Positions 1-8,420 of a DNA stretch of 64,000 nucleotides are shown here, piece after piece; within the stretch, counting starts at the first letter, position 1; each line of letters begins with the position of its first letter. The translations under genes were made by a program, and so were the position numbers. The notes beneath the pieces are model-generated. The model worked only from the letters and a program-made list of their open reading frames with translations, did not search any database and was not told the DNA's origin. The stretch is from UBA3824 sp017541145 (GTDB lineage: Bacteria; Bacteroidota; Bacteroidia; Bacteroidales; UBA3824): contig CAMVLO010000007.1 in assembly GCA_947168365.1 (NCBI GenBank), positions 31,070 through 95,069 of the forward strand, written 5' to 3'.

Positions 1-226
1 CGAAAGCAAATCGATCAACTATGAACTCAAAAGACTTGACGGCAAAGACGGTTTGGCAGCCGAGTCGGTAGATTTTGCTGAAAGTATCGGTAGCGGACTT
101 ATTATTATTATGACTACCAAGAATTTGCGTTTTCAAGATTATGTACTTGGAGCCGCAGAGCAGCAGATAATTGCTAACGAAGCCAAAATTCCTGTGATGT
201 GTGTTAATCCTATGCCTGATAAATAA
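1..226 (+). CDS. Universal stress protein family, C-terminal part (5' end outside window)
   Basis: The open frame enters at base 2 and ends with TAA at 224-226, giving 74 residues. The visible part has the last strands of a UspA-like Rossmann fold: a hydrophobic strand (GLIIIMTT), then QDYVLGAAEQQII, then IPVMCVNP near the end, the usual order at the C terminus of this family. The usual ATP-binding G-2X-G-9X-G(S/T) pattern is not clear, so it may be of the non-ATP-binding type. Only about half the usual length is visible. It lies 71 bp upstream of the PdxA-like gene on the same strand. Confidence 0.65.
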   Translation, partial: ESKSINYELKRLDGKDGLAAESVDFAESIGSGLIIIMTTKNLRFQDYVLGAAEQQIIANEAKIPVMCVNPMPDK

Positions 227-297
227 TCGGCAGATATTAGTTTTTTTTCAAGAAAAATATTTACATTTGTGTTTGCAAACAATAGATATTTTTTTTG

Positions 298-1368
298 ATG
301 GAAAAGACTGAAGATAACAAATACATCATTGGTATTACCCAAGGAGATATAAACGGAATCGGCTATGAAGTGATTTTTAAAGCACTTGCCGATCCCGAAT
401 TTTATAATGATTTTACAATAGTGATTTACGGTTCGCCAAAGATTGCCGCTTACCACCGCAAGATGCTTGGTATCTCTAATATCACTGTCAACAATGCCAA
501 AGACGCTACTGATTTGGTACCGAATAGTATCAATATCATAAATGTTTGTGACGAGAATACACGAGTAGAACTCGGTAATTCTACAATTCAAGCCGGAGAG
601 TGTAGCGTGGCAGCTTACAACAGGGCTCAAACCGACCTTAAAAATAATCTTATTGATATCCTGATTGCTGCGCCTACCAATCAATTTAATATCAGCGATG
701 CGGGTTTTAGATTTGCAAGCTGTTCAGAGGCTTTGGCTCAGGAATTTAATATCAGAAATTTTGTTATAACATTTTTGGGCGAAAAGTGTAGAATTGCTAC
801 AGTTACAAGTGCTATGCCTGTTGCTAAAATCTCAGAAAATATCACTTCGGAAAAAATTCTTTGGAAAATACGGACTCTCAACAAGTCGTTGAAAGAAGAT
901 TTTACAATCAGCAAACCGAAAATCGCAGTTTTGGGTATCAATCCTTATGCTTCTGATTACGGAGTTTTTGGTATCGAAGAGGGCGAACGCATATTGCCGG
1001 CTATTGACAAAGCTTATCAGGAAGATATTGCATGTTTTGGCCCGTATAGTCCGGAAGGATTTTTCGCTTCGGAGGCTTATAAAAAGTTTGACGCTGTTTT
1101 GGCGATGTATTACGACCAAGCTGTTTTGGCGTTCAGACTTATAGAAGGCAACAAAGGTGTTTGCTATACAGCAGGTTTGCCGGTAGTAAGCGTTTCTACA
1201 ATTCATGGTCCGGCTTACGATATTGCCGGAAAGGGTGTTGCTGACGAAACTTCGCTTAAAAATGCAATTTGTGCAGCAATTGATATCTCAAGAAACCGTA
1301 AACTTTTGGAAGGAATAGTTCCGCTCAAGAAAGTAGCTGAGGCTGAATCTGAAAAGAAAATCTGTTAG
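298..1368 (+). CDS. PdxA-like protein (4-hydroxythreonine-4-phosphate dehydrogenase family) lacking the active-site residues
   Basis: At 356 residues it has full PdxA length and the family framework: GITQGDINGIGYE near the N terminus, FGIEEGERILPAI, FDAVLAMY, and HGPAYDIAGKG near residue 305. True PdxA oxidises 4-hydroxythreonine-4-phosphate in pyridoxal phosphate synthesis and binds a divalent metal through three histidines. Here those positions are Ala172 (TSAMP for TTHLP), Tyr217 (NPY for NPH) and Tyr272 (MYYDQ for MYHDQ). The substrate-binding GHTE is SCSE around residue 142, and the later Lys, Asn and Arg positions also appear changed. The frame is intact, so this looks like a pseudoenzyme or repurposed protein, not a decayed gene. 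ATG at 298 is preferred to TTG at 295. dtd follows after 6 bp, so the two are probably co-transcribed. Confidence 0.75.
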   Translation: MEKTEDNKYIIGITQGDINGIGYEVIFKALADPEFYNDFTIVIYGSPKIAAYHRKMLGISNITVNNAKDATDLVPNSINIINVCDENTRVELGNSTIQAGECSVAAYNRAQTDLKNNLIDILIAAPTNQFNISDAGFRFASCSEALAQEFNIRNFVITFLGEKCRIATVTSAMPVAKISENITSEKILWKIRTLNKSLKEDFTISKPKIAVLGINPYASDYGVFGIEEGERILPAIDKAYQEDIACFGPYSPEGFFASEAYKKFDAVLAMYYDQAVLAFRLIEGNKGVCYTAGLPVVSVSTIHGPAYDIAGKGVADETSLKNAICAAIDISRNRKLLEGIVPLKKVAEAESEKKIC

Positions 1369-1374
1369 AAAAAA

Positions 1375-1827
1375 ATGAAAGTTGTAATACAACGATGCCT
1401 TGAGGCTTCGGTAACAATTGACGGCGTAGTAAAAGGCAAAATCGGACAAGGTTACATGATTCTTGTTGGCTTTGTTGCTGACGACACCGAGGAGGATATG
1501 AAATGGATTGCCGGAAAAATTGATGGTTTGAGAGTTTTCAACGATCAAGACGGTGTAATGAATCTTTCTATTCATGATGTAGACGGCGATATATTGTTAG
1601 TCAGTCAGTTTACATTGCATGCTATGACCAAAAAGGGCAACCGTCCGTCTTATATTTTGGCTGCGAAACCCGAAATTGCAAAACCGATGTACGAAAAATT
1701 TATTACTATTTTGGAAAATCAGTTCGGTAAAAAAGTTGAAACCGGAGAATTTGGTGCTGATATGAAAGTAAGTCTTATCAACGATGGTCCGGTTACGATA
1801 ATTATCGACAGTAAAAACAAATTGTAG
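1375..1827 (+). CDS. dtd: D-aminoacyl-tRNA deacylase
   Basis: This 150-residue protein matches the usual Dtd length. Dtd removes D-amino acids (and glycine) mischarged on tRNA in the cytoplasm. The two family signatures are present: SQFTL around residue 80 and the cross-subunit Gly-Pro motif in NDGPVTIII near the C terminus. The start MKVVIQR is typical of the family. It follows the PdxA-like gene by 6 bp and precedes the MazG-like gene by 11 bp, consistent with one operon running through to deoC. Confidence 0.95.
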   Translation: MKVVIQRCLEASVTIDGVVKGKIGQGYMILVGFVADDTEEDMKWIAGKIDGLRVFNDQDGVMNLSIHDVDGDILLVSQFTLHAMTKKGNRPSYILAAKPEIAKPMYEKFITILENQFGKKVETGEFGADMKVSLINDGPVTIIIDSKNKL

Positions 1828-1838
1828 TAAGAAAAAAA

Positions 1839-2165
1839 ATGACAATAGAGGAAGCGCAAGCCAAAGTGGATTCTTGGATAAAGACTTACGGCGTAAGATA
1901 TTTCAATGAGCTTACAAATATGGCGGTTCTCACCGAAGAAGTGGGAGAGGTGGCGCGTATTATTTCCAGGAAATACGGCGAACAGAGTTTCAAAGAGTCA
2001 GACAAAAACAAAGATCTTGCTGACGAACTCGCTGATGTACTTTGGGTAGTGATATGTCTTGCAAATCAAACCGGGGTAAATCTTACTGAGGCTTTTGAAA
2101 AAAATCTTGCTAAGAAAACTTCGCGCGATAGAGAAAGACATCACAACAACGAAAAACTGAAATAA
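1839..2165 (+). CDS. MazG-like nucleotide pyrophosphohydrolase
   Basis: A 108-residue all-alpha protein with the MazG/dUTPase-like metal-binding pattern: EEVGEVAR (ExxE) near residue 30 and DELADVLW (ExxD) about 30 residues later. Such enzymes hydrolyse nucleoside triphosphates to monophosphates and are thought to clean the nucleotide pool. It sits between dtd and deoC, an order common in Bacteroidales as far as I recall. The exact substrate cannot be read from the sequence. Confidence 0.85.
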   Translation: MTIEEAQAKVDSWIKTYGVRYFNELTNMAVLTEEVGEVARIISRKYGEQSFKESDKNKDLADELADVLWVVICLANQTGVNLTEAFEKNLAKKTSRDRERHHNNEKLK

Positions 2166-2190
2166 ATAAAGGTTAATAAAAAAATAGATT

Positions 2191-3051
2191 ATGGAAAATT
2201 TCTCTTTTGAAAAATGGGGTTCTGCACTTGTAGACAGCAAACTCACATTTTACAGCAATCATCCGTTGCAACCAACTGTTGAGATGTTGAAAACAATTTA
2301 TTCTTGTATTGATTTAACATCGCTTAGCAATACTGATACCGAAAAAACAATCACTGAAATGGTGAATGGTGTTAACAATTTCAAGAAACAGTATCCGGGT
2401 TTCAACAATGTTGCAGGTATTTGTGTTTATCCTAACTTTGTACAAACTGTTAAGAAAACTCTTGAAGTTCCTCAAGTAGAAGTAGTTTCGGTGGCAGGCG
2501 CATTTCCTCACGCTCAAACTGCACTTGATCTCAAGGTAAGAGAAGTAGAAGATGTTTACAAATACGGTGCTGACGAAATTGATATCGTAATCAATGCCGG
2601 TGATATAATTGAAGGTCGTCTTGATAAGGCAGAAGAAGAAGTAAAAGCAATGAAGGCTGCTGCTCACAGTGCCAAACTCAAAGTAATTCTTGAGACAGGT
2701 GCTTACAAATTTGATGCTGATATTTATAACGCATCAATTGTAGCAATGAAAGCCGGTGCTAACTTTATTAAAACTTCTACCGGAAAAATGAGTCCGGCTG
2801 CTACTCCGAGAGCTGCTGTTATTATGGCATTGGCAATTGTTGATTATCAGAATGCTACACAGCGCGAAGTAGGTTTGAAGGTTGCCGGCGGTATCCGTAC
2901 AACTCAAGAAGCTGTACTTTATGCTCAGATTATCAAAGATATTCTTGGCAAATCTCGTTTTGAAAAATCATCATTCCGTATTGGAGCTACATCTTTGGCT
3001 AAAAATGTTTTGGCTGACTTGAATCAGATGTTGCTCAACGGTGATAAATAA
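2191..3051 (+). CDS. deoC: Deoxyribose-phosphate aldolase
   Basis: A 286-residue class I aldolase that splits 2-deoxyribose 5-phosphate to glyceraldehyde 3-phosphate and acetaldehyde in deoxynucleoside breakdown. Diagnostic segments are DEIDIVINAG around residue 128, FIKTSTGK near residue 195 (the Schiff-base lysine strand) and KVAGGIRT near residue 233 (the second active-site lysine). The longer N-terminal part before the barrel is usual for the Bacteroidetes form. The last gene of the leftmost plus-strand group, it is followed by a terminator-like hairpin at 3078. Confidence 0.95.
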   Translation: MENFSFEKWGSALVDSKLTFYSNHPLQPTVEMLKTIYSCIDLTSLSNTDTEKTITEMVNGVNNFKKQYPGFNNVAGICVYPNFVQTVKKTLEVPQVEVVSVAGAFPHAQTALDLKVREVEDVYKYGADEIDIVINAGDIIEGRLDKAEEEVKAMKAAAHSAKLKVILETGAYKFDADIYNASIVAMKAGANFIKTSTGKMSPAATPRAAVIMALAIVDYQNATQREVGLKVAGGIRTTQEAVLYAQIIKDILGKSRFEKSSFRIGATSLAKNVLADLNQMLLNGDK

Positions 3052-3077
3052 TGATATTTATATATATTGTTCATGGC

Positions 3078-3119
3078 ATCCGGCATGGTAAGTTTTTTTA
3101 CTGTGTCGGATTTTTTTTT
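3078..3119 (+). terminator. Rho-independent terminator after deoC
   Basis: A stem of ATCCG-CA-GTA against TAC-TG-CGGAT (3078-3111), with a T-rich loop, runs straight into nine Ts. It lies 26 bp after the deoC stop and touches the stop of the convergent M1 peptidase gene at 3118. Confidence 0.6.
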
Positions 3120-5067
3120 ATCTGAACGTAAATTTATTTTTGTTCGGAGTTTGGGTGGAATTGTTCGTGACTTTTTTGTATTCTGATTTTTTGAGTTTGT
3201 GCGGATGGTAAATAGAAATTCGGGTAGAATAATATTTATTACCGTCGAGTTGCAAAATGTATTGACCTTCAGGAAGTTCTGCGGTATGTATTTCTATTTT
3301 ACCGTTGTTAGGTATTTTGCCACGCGTACTTTCTTTTGTCTTGATATCGCGAAGGATATACCATGAATATTGATTTTTGTAATCCGAAATCAATACTTTT
3401 ACTTTGCCGGTTTTAGTTTCGGAATTTATTGTAATTTTATCGTCTGTGTTTGTAATTTTTGCTTTGTTTACAGTAGACCCTTTGCTGATAATCTCGCTGT
3501 TGGGATCAAAAATTACATATTTTACTGTAAAATTGGGTATTACTGTAAAAAACTGGTCTTGATTGAAATTGTTGAGTCTGAAAATAGTCTGTTCGTCGTT
3601 GAGACCGAAGAAAATCAACGGAATTTTTACTCTGAAAATATTGTTGCTGCTGTCTGATGCGTTTTGATGAATTTTGATGTTAACAAGACCGTCAGACATC
3701 TGTTGCCATTCTATTTTGTAAATCGGAAAACCTGTACCTAAAATCCATTGGCGGTAAAACCAATCCATATTTTTGCCCGAAATAATATTTACAATTTTGA
3801 AAAAATCTTCGGCTGTAGCGTTGTGATATTTCAATCTGAAGTCGTTTACGTAGGCTTTCATTGCTGAAAAAAATGCTGCATCGCCGATTTCTCGTCTCAA
3901 CATGTGTAATACCATTGCGCCTTTGGAGTACGATGTTTCGTGACAAAATATATTGTGATAATCAGTAGTATCGGGAATAAAAATGCAACTGTTGTCGTAT
4001 TTGCAAGCCTCTTCTATTTCGTGTTTGCGCCATTGTTCGGGGTAGCGGCCTTGGGCGTAACCTTTTTCGGTAGCAAGATATTCGCAATAATGTGCAAATC
4101 CTTCATTTACAAATACATCTTTCCACGATTTGCAAGTAATCATATCGCCAAACCACTGATGCGCCAATTCATGAATCATCAAATCGAGTTCAAAATGACA
4201 CAAAAAGCTTATAGTTTGATGTTCCATTCCGCCGTGCCAACCGAATTGAGCGTGTCCGTATTTTTCGTCGGCAAAAGGGTAAAGTCCAAACGAATCGCAC
4301 ATCATCTTAAAAGCATTTGCAAGTTTCCAAGATTTGCGTTTGCATTGTTCGTAACGTTCAGGATATACGTAATTTACAATTTCAATAGAATCGTTGTTAA
4401 TTGTTACCCAATCGGAATAAACTTTGTATTCGGTAACCGCTACAGCCAACAAATAATAAGCGCACGGGTAGCGATGATGCCATTCAGTAATGCGGGTAGC
4501 ACCTGTAACAATTTCGCTGTAAAGTTTGCCGTTGGAAACTGCTCTGTATCTTTTGGGACAGCTGATAATGATATAAGAACTGTCGATTTTGTCGCTGATA
4601 TCTTGTTTGCACGGAAACCAATCTTTTGCGCCGTAGGGTTCGCTGAGAGTCCAAAACGCAGGAATATTTTCGTGATGATCAAAACACACCGAGCCGATAC
4701 CTGTTTTTTGAGGTTTTCCTCCGTAAACAATTGTAATACTGTCGGTTTCTTGCCAAACATTTTTGGGGTATATTATTAACTTGTTGTTGTCTTGAGAGAA
4801 ATTCAACCTTGTATTATAATTGTGTAGAATGCAACTTACGGTAAGCGAATCCGACAAATCCAATTTGATAGGCAAATCTCTTTCGTTTCGGTTTTTTAAA
4901 GAAAAATAATGAGTAGTATAACCGTTAATATATTGAACAGCAGGGTCTACGTTTATGTACAGACGCATGAATTTCATGTTGATACCGGCTTCGTTTTTGG
5001 GGCGACCGATTCCAACATTGATAGCGAAACACACCGTCAATATCGAAAAAATAATATTTTTTAACAT
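3118..5067 (-). CDS. Secreted M1 family metallo-aminopeptidase
   Basis: A 649-residue exported gluzincin peptidase. It starts with a signal peptide (MLKNIIFSILTVCFAINVGIG). The zinc site is HELAHQWFGD at about residues 298-307, with the third ligand in NEGFAHYCEY, giving the HExxH-18x-E spacing. The substrate-amino-end motif is GGMEHQ in place of the common GAMEN. After the catalytic part there is a roughly 90-residue beta-rich C-terminal segment ending a few tens of residues before the stop; it looks somewhat like a type IX secretion sorting domain, but I am not sure. It is transcribed alone, convergent with deoC and divergent from acpP. Confidence 0.9.
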   Translation of the reverse strand: MLKNIIFSILTVCFAINVGIGRPKNEAGINMKFMRLYINVDPAVQYINGYTTHYFSLKNRNERDLPIKLDLSDSLTVSCILHNYNTRLNFSQDNNKLIIYPKNVWQETDSITIVYGGKPQKTGIGSVCFDHHENIPAFWTLSEPYGAKDWFPCKQDISDKIDSSYIIISCPKRYRAVSNGKLYSEIVTGATRITEWHHRYPCAYYLLAVAVTEYKVYSDWVTINNDSIEIVNYVYPERYEQCKRKSWKLANAFKMMCDSFGLYPFADEKYGHAQFGWHGGMEHQTISFLCHFELDLMIHELAHQWFGDMITCKSWKDVFVNEGFAHYCEYLATEKGYAQGRYPEQWRKHEIEEACKYDNSCIFIPDTTDYHNIFCHETSYSKGAMVLHMLRREIGDAAFFSAMKAYVNDFRLKYHNATAEDFFKIVNIISGKNMDWFYRQWILGTGFPIYKIEWQQMSDGLVNIKIHQNASDSSNNIFRVKIPLIFFGLNDEQTIFRLNNFNQDQFFTVIPNFTVKYVIFDPNSEIISKGSTVNKAKITNTDDKITINSETKTGKVKVLISDYKNQYSWYILRDIKTKESTRGKIPNNGKIEIHTAELPEGQYILQLDGNKYYSTRISIYHPHKLKKSEYKKVTNNSTQTPNKNKFTFR

Positions 5068-5121
5068 TTTGTAAAACGTGAAAAATAGACCCGGAAAAAT
5101 TTTTTATGAACAAATTCGGTA

Positions 5122-5153
5122 CAAAGTTAATATTCTAAATGCTTAATACACAA
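5122..5153 (-). promoter_or_regulatory. Promoter of the M1 peptidase gene
   Basis: On the minus strand, TAACTTTG (5122-5129) fits the Bacteroidetes -7 consensus TAnnTTTG. A TTG lies 21 bp upstream (5151-5153). It is 55 bp from the start codon. Confidence 0.5.
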
Positions 5154-5259
5154 TTTTTTTGAGTTTTTTTTTGAAATTTCTTAATAATTAGCGGACGAAA
5201 AATAAAGATTTAATATACAATGATTTATAAAAAAATTTTTTTTTGTGGTCGAAATTTAT

Positions 5260-5267
5260 TTACTTTG
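5260..5267 (+). promoter_or_regulatory. Probable -7 element upstream of acpP
   Basis: TTACTTTG differs from TAnnTTTG at one position and lies 53 bp before the acpP start. The -33 region at the expected distance is a run of T without the G, so the call is moderate. Confidence 0.4.
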
Positions 5268-5320
5268 CAGCCACAAATTAAAAAGAACACATAGTAAAAA
5301 TTTAAAAAATTTAATTAATT

Positions 5321-5557
5321 ATGTCAGACATTTCTTCACGCGTAAAAGCAATCATCGTAGACAAACTCGGTGTTGATGAATCAGAAGTAACAGAAGAAGC
5401 AAGCTTCACAAACGACTTGGGTGCAGATTCACTCGATACAGTTGAATTGATTATGCAGTTCGAAAAGGAATTCACAATCACAATTCCGGACGATCAAGCA
5501 GAAAAAATCGCTACTGTAGGTGATGCAATCAAATACATTACAGACAACACAAAGTAA
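5321..5557 (+). CDS. acpP: Acyl carrier protein of primary fatty acid synthesis
   Basis: A 78-residue acidic protein with the phosphopantetheine attachment serine in LGADSLDTVEL (Ser about 37). It carries growing acyl chains in type II fatty acid synthesis. The pairing with fabF 30 bp downstream marks it as the housekeeping copy, in contrast to the two divergent carriers at 44639 and 47589. It starts at the only sensible ATG, behind a short AT-rich leader. Confidence 0.97.
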   Translation: MSDISSRVKAIIVDKLGVDESEVTEEASFTNDLGADSLDTVELIMQFEKEFTITIPDDQAEKIATVGDAIKYITDNTK

Positions 5558-5587
5558 TTTTTTAAAAGCACTAAACACAAGAGTTTT

Positions 5588-6835
5588 ATGGAATTAAAAC
5601 GCGTAGTTGTAACCGGCATGGGAACTATTAATCCCTTAGGCCACAATATAATCGAGTTTTGGGATAACTTGAAATCTGGGGTAAGCGGTGCAGGTCCAAT
5701 TACCCGTTTTAATCCCGAAAAATTCAAGACTCGATTCGCATGTGAAGTTAAGGATTACGATCCTGCTAAGTTCTTCGACAGAAAATCTATTTCTAAGATG
5801 GACTTATTTACCCAGTTTGCCATGATTGCAACTGATGAAGGTATGAAACAAGCAGGTTTGGAAAATGCTGATTTCAATCACGAACGGGCAGGTGTGATTT
5901 GGGGATCTGGAATTGGTGGTATCAATGTGATGACCGATGAGGTTATTGAATTCACCAAAGGTGACGGTACTCCTAAATTCAGTCCCTTCTTTATACCTAA
6001 AATGATCGGTGACATCGCTGCGGGTCAGATTTCTATGAAATATGACTTGCGTGGACCAAACTATGCCACTGTATCAGCATGTGCTTCGTCTACTCATGCA
6101 ATTATTGATGCATTCAATTGGATTAGACTCGGCAAAGCTGACATCATGATTACAGGAGGTTCTGAATCTCCTATCGGAATTGCTGCTCTCGCAGGTTTCA
6201 ATTCTATGAAAGCTTTGTCTACAAGAAACGATGATCCTAAAACAGCTTCAAGACCTTTCGACAAAGACCGTGACGGTTTTGTGATTGGCGAGGGCGGCGG
6301 ATGCTTGATTCTTGAGGAATACGAACACGCAAAAGCTCGCGGCGCAAAGATATTATGCGAAGTAGCCGGAGGTGGTGCTTCGGCTGATGCTCATCATATT
6401 ACAGCTCCTCACCCTGAGGGACGCGGCGCAGCTCAAGTTATGAGAATGGCTCTTGAGGATGGTAATGTTAAACCTGAAGAAATCGATTACATCAATGTAC
6501 ACGGTACTTCTACAGGTCTTGGCGATAAATCTGAATCATTAGCTATCAAACAAGTATTTGGCGAACATGCTTACAATTTGAGTATCAGTTCTACTAAGAG
6601 TATGACTGGTCACTTGTTGGGTGGTGCCGGTGCTATTGAATCTATTGCTTGCGTTCTCGCTATGCAAAATAATACTGTACCGCCTACTATCAACTTCCAA
6701 ACCCCGGATCCGGATATCGATCCAAAACTTGACATTACTCCTAATGTCGCTAAAGCGAAGACTATCAAAGCCGCTCTTAATAATACTTTCGGTTTTGGCG
6801 GTCACAACGCATCTGTGGTTTTCAAGAAATTGTAA
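5588..6835 (+). CDS. fabF: 3-oxoacyl-ACP synthase II
   Basis: A 415-residue condensing enzyme of fatty acid elongation. The Cys-His-His triad is complete: SACASSTHA around residue 165, NVHGTSTGLGD around 305 and KSMTGHLLGGAGA around 340. The glycine-rich end FGFGGHN is also present. It lies in the acpP-fabF-rnc order that is widespread in bacteria. It is a useful reference for the more divergent ketosynthases at 43397-50089. Confidence 0.97.
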   Translation: MELKRVVVTGMGTINPLGHNIIEFWDNLKSGVSGAGPITRFNPEKFKTRFACEVKDYDPAKFFDRKSISKMDLFTQFAMIATDEGMKQAGLENADFNHERAGVIWGSGIGGINVMTDEVIEFTKGDGTPKFSPFFIPKMIGDIAAGQISMKYDLRGPNYATVSACASSTHAIIDAFNWIRLGKADIMITGGSESPIGIAALAGFNSMKALSTRNDDPKTASRPFDKDRDGFVIGEGGGCLILEEYEHAKARGAKILCEVAGGGASADAHHITAPHPEGRGAAQVMRMALEDGNVKPEEIDYINVHGTSTGLGDKSESLAIKQVFGEHAYNLSISSTKSMTGHLLGGAGAIESIACVLAMQNNTVPPTINFQTPDPDIDPKLDITPNVAKAKTIKAALNNTFGFGGHNASVVFKKL

Positions 6836-6857
6836 GCCTTAAAAACAAGACAAAGTA

Positions 6858-7589
6858 GTGTTTACAGACTTATTGTCGTTTTTGAAATTTATTTTTAGGT
6901 CCGATAAAAAATTCGTCTTAGAATTAAGACGAATTACGGGCTTTTTTCCAAATCACATCGAGTACTACAAGACTGCTCTTATTCACCGTTCTAAATCTAT
7001 TAGACAAAAGGACGGTTTTTTAGTTAATAATGAACGACTTGAATTTTTGGGTGACTCGGTGCTGGATTTGTTGATTGGCGAGTATCTTTACAAAAAATTC
7101 CCTGAGGAACAGGAAGGATTCCTCACTCAATGCCGTTCGCGCATTGTTAACGGTGAAAATCTTTCTGAGCTCACCAAACACATCGGGCTTGATAAACTTG
7201 TAAAGACAAATGTGAAAACCAATTCGCAAGGCATTCACCTTTACGGCGATGCTTTTGAAGCCTTTTTGGGTGCTGTCTATCTTGACAGAGGTTTCAGAAA
7301 AGCCGGTAAATATATCATTAAAAGGATTATGCCGAAGTATCTTAATATTGTAGAATTGGAACATCACAACTACAATTACAAGTCACAGATGATAGAATGG
7401 GGACAAAAAAACAAAAAGACTGTTTCTTTCGAGACCGACCTTGATGCTCCGGGCAGCAAATATTTTGTTTCGGTAATCAAAATCGGTGACGATGAAATGG
7501 GGTCCGGCGTTGGCAGTTCTAAAAAAGAAGCTGAACAAAAAGCCGCTAAAATTTGTCTCGAAAAACTTGGAGAACTTCAGTGGGAATAG
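6858..7589 (+). CDS. rnc: Ribonuclease III
   Basis: A 243-residue double-strand-specific endoribonuclease that matures rRNA and processes structured mRNAs. The catalytic signature NERLEFLGDSVLDL is at about residues 57-70, and the second acidic cluster GDAFEAFLGAVYLD is near 133. A double-stranded RNA-binding domain follows, ending with KKEAEQKAAKICLEKL. The start is GTG at 6858; no in-frame ATG occurs before the catalytic motif. A 24-bp perfect or wobble RNA stem begins 15 bp after the stop codon and may feed back on this gene. Confidence 0.95.
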   Translation: MFTDLLSFLKFIFRSDKKFVLELRRITGFFPNHIEYYKTALIHRSKSIRQKDGFLVNNERLEFLGDSVLDLLIGEYLYKKFPEEQEGFLTQCRSRIVNGENLSELTKHIGLDKLVKTNVKTNSQGIHLYGDAFEAFLGAVYLDRGFRKAGKYIIKRIMPKYLNIVELEHHNYNYKSQMIEWGQKNKKTVSFETDLDAPGSKYFVSVIKIGDDEMGSGVGSSKKEAEQKAAKICLEKLGELQWE

Positions 7590-7604
7590 TTTTTATCCTC
7601 TGTT

Positions 7605-7713
7605 AAAAAAAATAATTTATGAATAATCGCAGATTAGTTTGTGATAACCGACGAGCCTAACATCGTTATCAGAAATTAAACACTCACGAGATTGTTCATA
7701 AATTATTTTTTTT
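7605..7713. ncRNA. Large stem-loop in the rnc 3' region
   Basis: Bases 7605-7628 pair with 7690-7713 as a continuous 24-bp stem with one G-U wobble when transcribed. The core half-stem is AATAATTTATGAA. The enclosed 61 nt contain a second hairpin, GATAAC-C-GA against TCGTTATC (about 7643-7671). The element ends in a T run, so it could terminate rnc transcription, but it is far longer than a normal terminator. It could be an RNase III target, a mobile inverted-repeat remnant or a structured RNA. Confidence 0.6.
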
Positions 7714-7808
7714 GTTTTTCTAACATCTTTTACTGTTTACGGTACAGTTAAAAAAAAATCAAAAAAATAATCAAATATTTTGTCATACTCTTTTTCTATT
7801 TTATTCAA

Positions 7809-8384
7809 ATGATAATCCTCAACGATATACTGATTGATGAAGATTTGTTCCTTCAGAAATTTGTTTGTGATCTCAAAACTTGCAAAGGCGAATGTTGCGT
7901 GGAAGGCGATTCCGGAGCTCCGCTTCTTGAAAAAGAATTGTACAAGTTGGAAGAATTTTATCCTCAAGCAAAAGAATATTTGAGCGAAGAGAATCAGAAA
8001 GCCGTAAAAAAACAGGGCTTCGGCGTTATCGACAGCGACGGCGACCTCGGAACTCCGCTTGTTAACAATGCCGAATGTGCTTTTGCAACTCACAAGGACG
8101 GTATTGTGATGTGTGCTTACGAACGGGCATTTTTGGAGGGTAAAACTACTTGGAGAAAACCTGTATCTTGTTATCTTTATCCGATTAGGATGTCAAAAGC
8201 CGGTCCATTTAGAGTGATGAAATTTCACCGTTGGAGTATTTGCGAATGTGCTATGAAATATGGAACTGAGCTTGGTGTGCCGGCTTACAAATTTTTGAAA
8301 GAGCCGATTATTTCGGAATTTGGTGAAGATTTTTATAATCAACTTTGTGAAGTTGCTGAGGCTTATCTTAAATCAAAGAAATAG
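7809..8384 (+). CDS. DUF3109 family Cys-rich protein
   Basis: A 191-residue cytoplasmic protein without signal peptide or membrane segment. It has a cysteine cluster near the N terminus (CDLKTCKGECC, residues 20-30) and further cysteines in NAECAF, VMCAYE, VSCYLYP and ICECAM, a layout that suggests bound metal or an iron-sulfur cluster. This matches the DUF3109 family, related in pattern to zinc/iron-sulfur YkgJ-type proteins. The function is unknown. It is a single gene bounded by the rnc stem-loop and by the hairpin at 8384. Confidence 0.85.
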   Translation: MIILNDILIDEDLFLQKFVCDLKTCKGECCVEGDSGAPLLEKELYKLEEFYPQAKEYLSEENQKAVKKQGFGVIDSDGDLGTPLVNNAECAFATHKDGIVMCAYERAFLEGKTTWRKPVSCYLYPIRMSKAGPFRVMKFHRWSICECAMKYGTELGVPAYKFLKEPIISEFGEDFYNQLCEVAEAYLKSKK

Positions 8385-8420
8385 ATGTTAAGGCATAAAA
8401 CCTTAACATCCAAATTTTTT
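8384..8420 (+). terminator. Rho-independent terminator between DUF3109 gene and folE
   Basis: The stem GATGTTAAGG / CCTTAACATC (8384-8393 with 8401-8410) is a perfect 10 bp with a 7-nt loop and is followed shortly by six Ts. It begins at the last base of the stop codon. Confidence 0.75.

Noticed and set aside
139..684. Minus-strand frame of 181 residues
   Set aside because: It is a shadow of the PdxA-like gene, rich in improbable residues, with no start context.
3940..4779. Plus-strand frame of 279 residues
   Set aside because: It is antisense to the M1 peptidase, whose catalytic motifs are clear; the frame has no recognisable pattern.
7605..7713. tRNA or tmRNA-like gene
   Set aside because: The outer stem is far too long for a tRNA, and no T-loop (GTTCRA) or anticodon arm is present.
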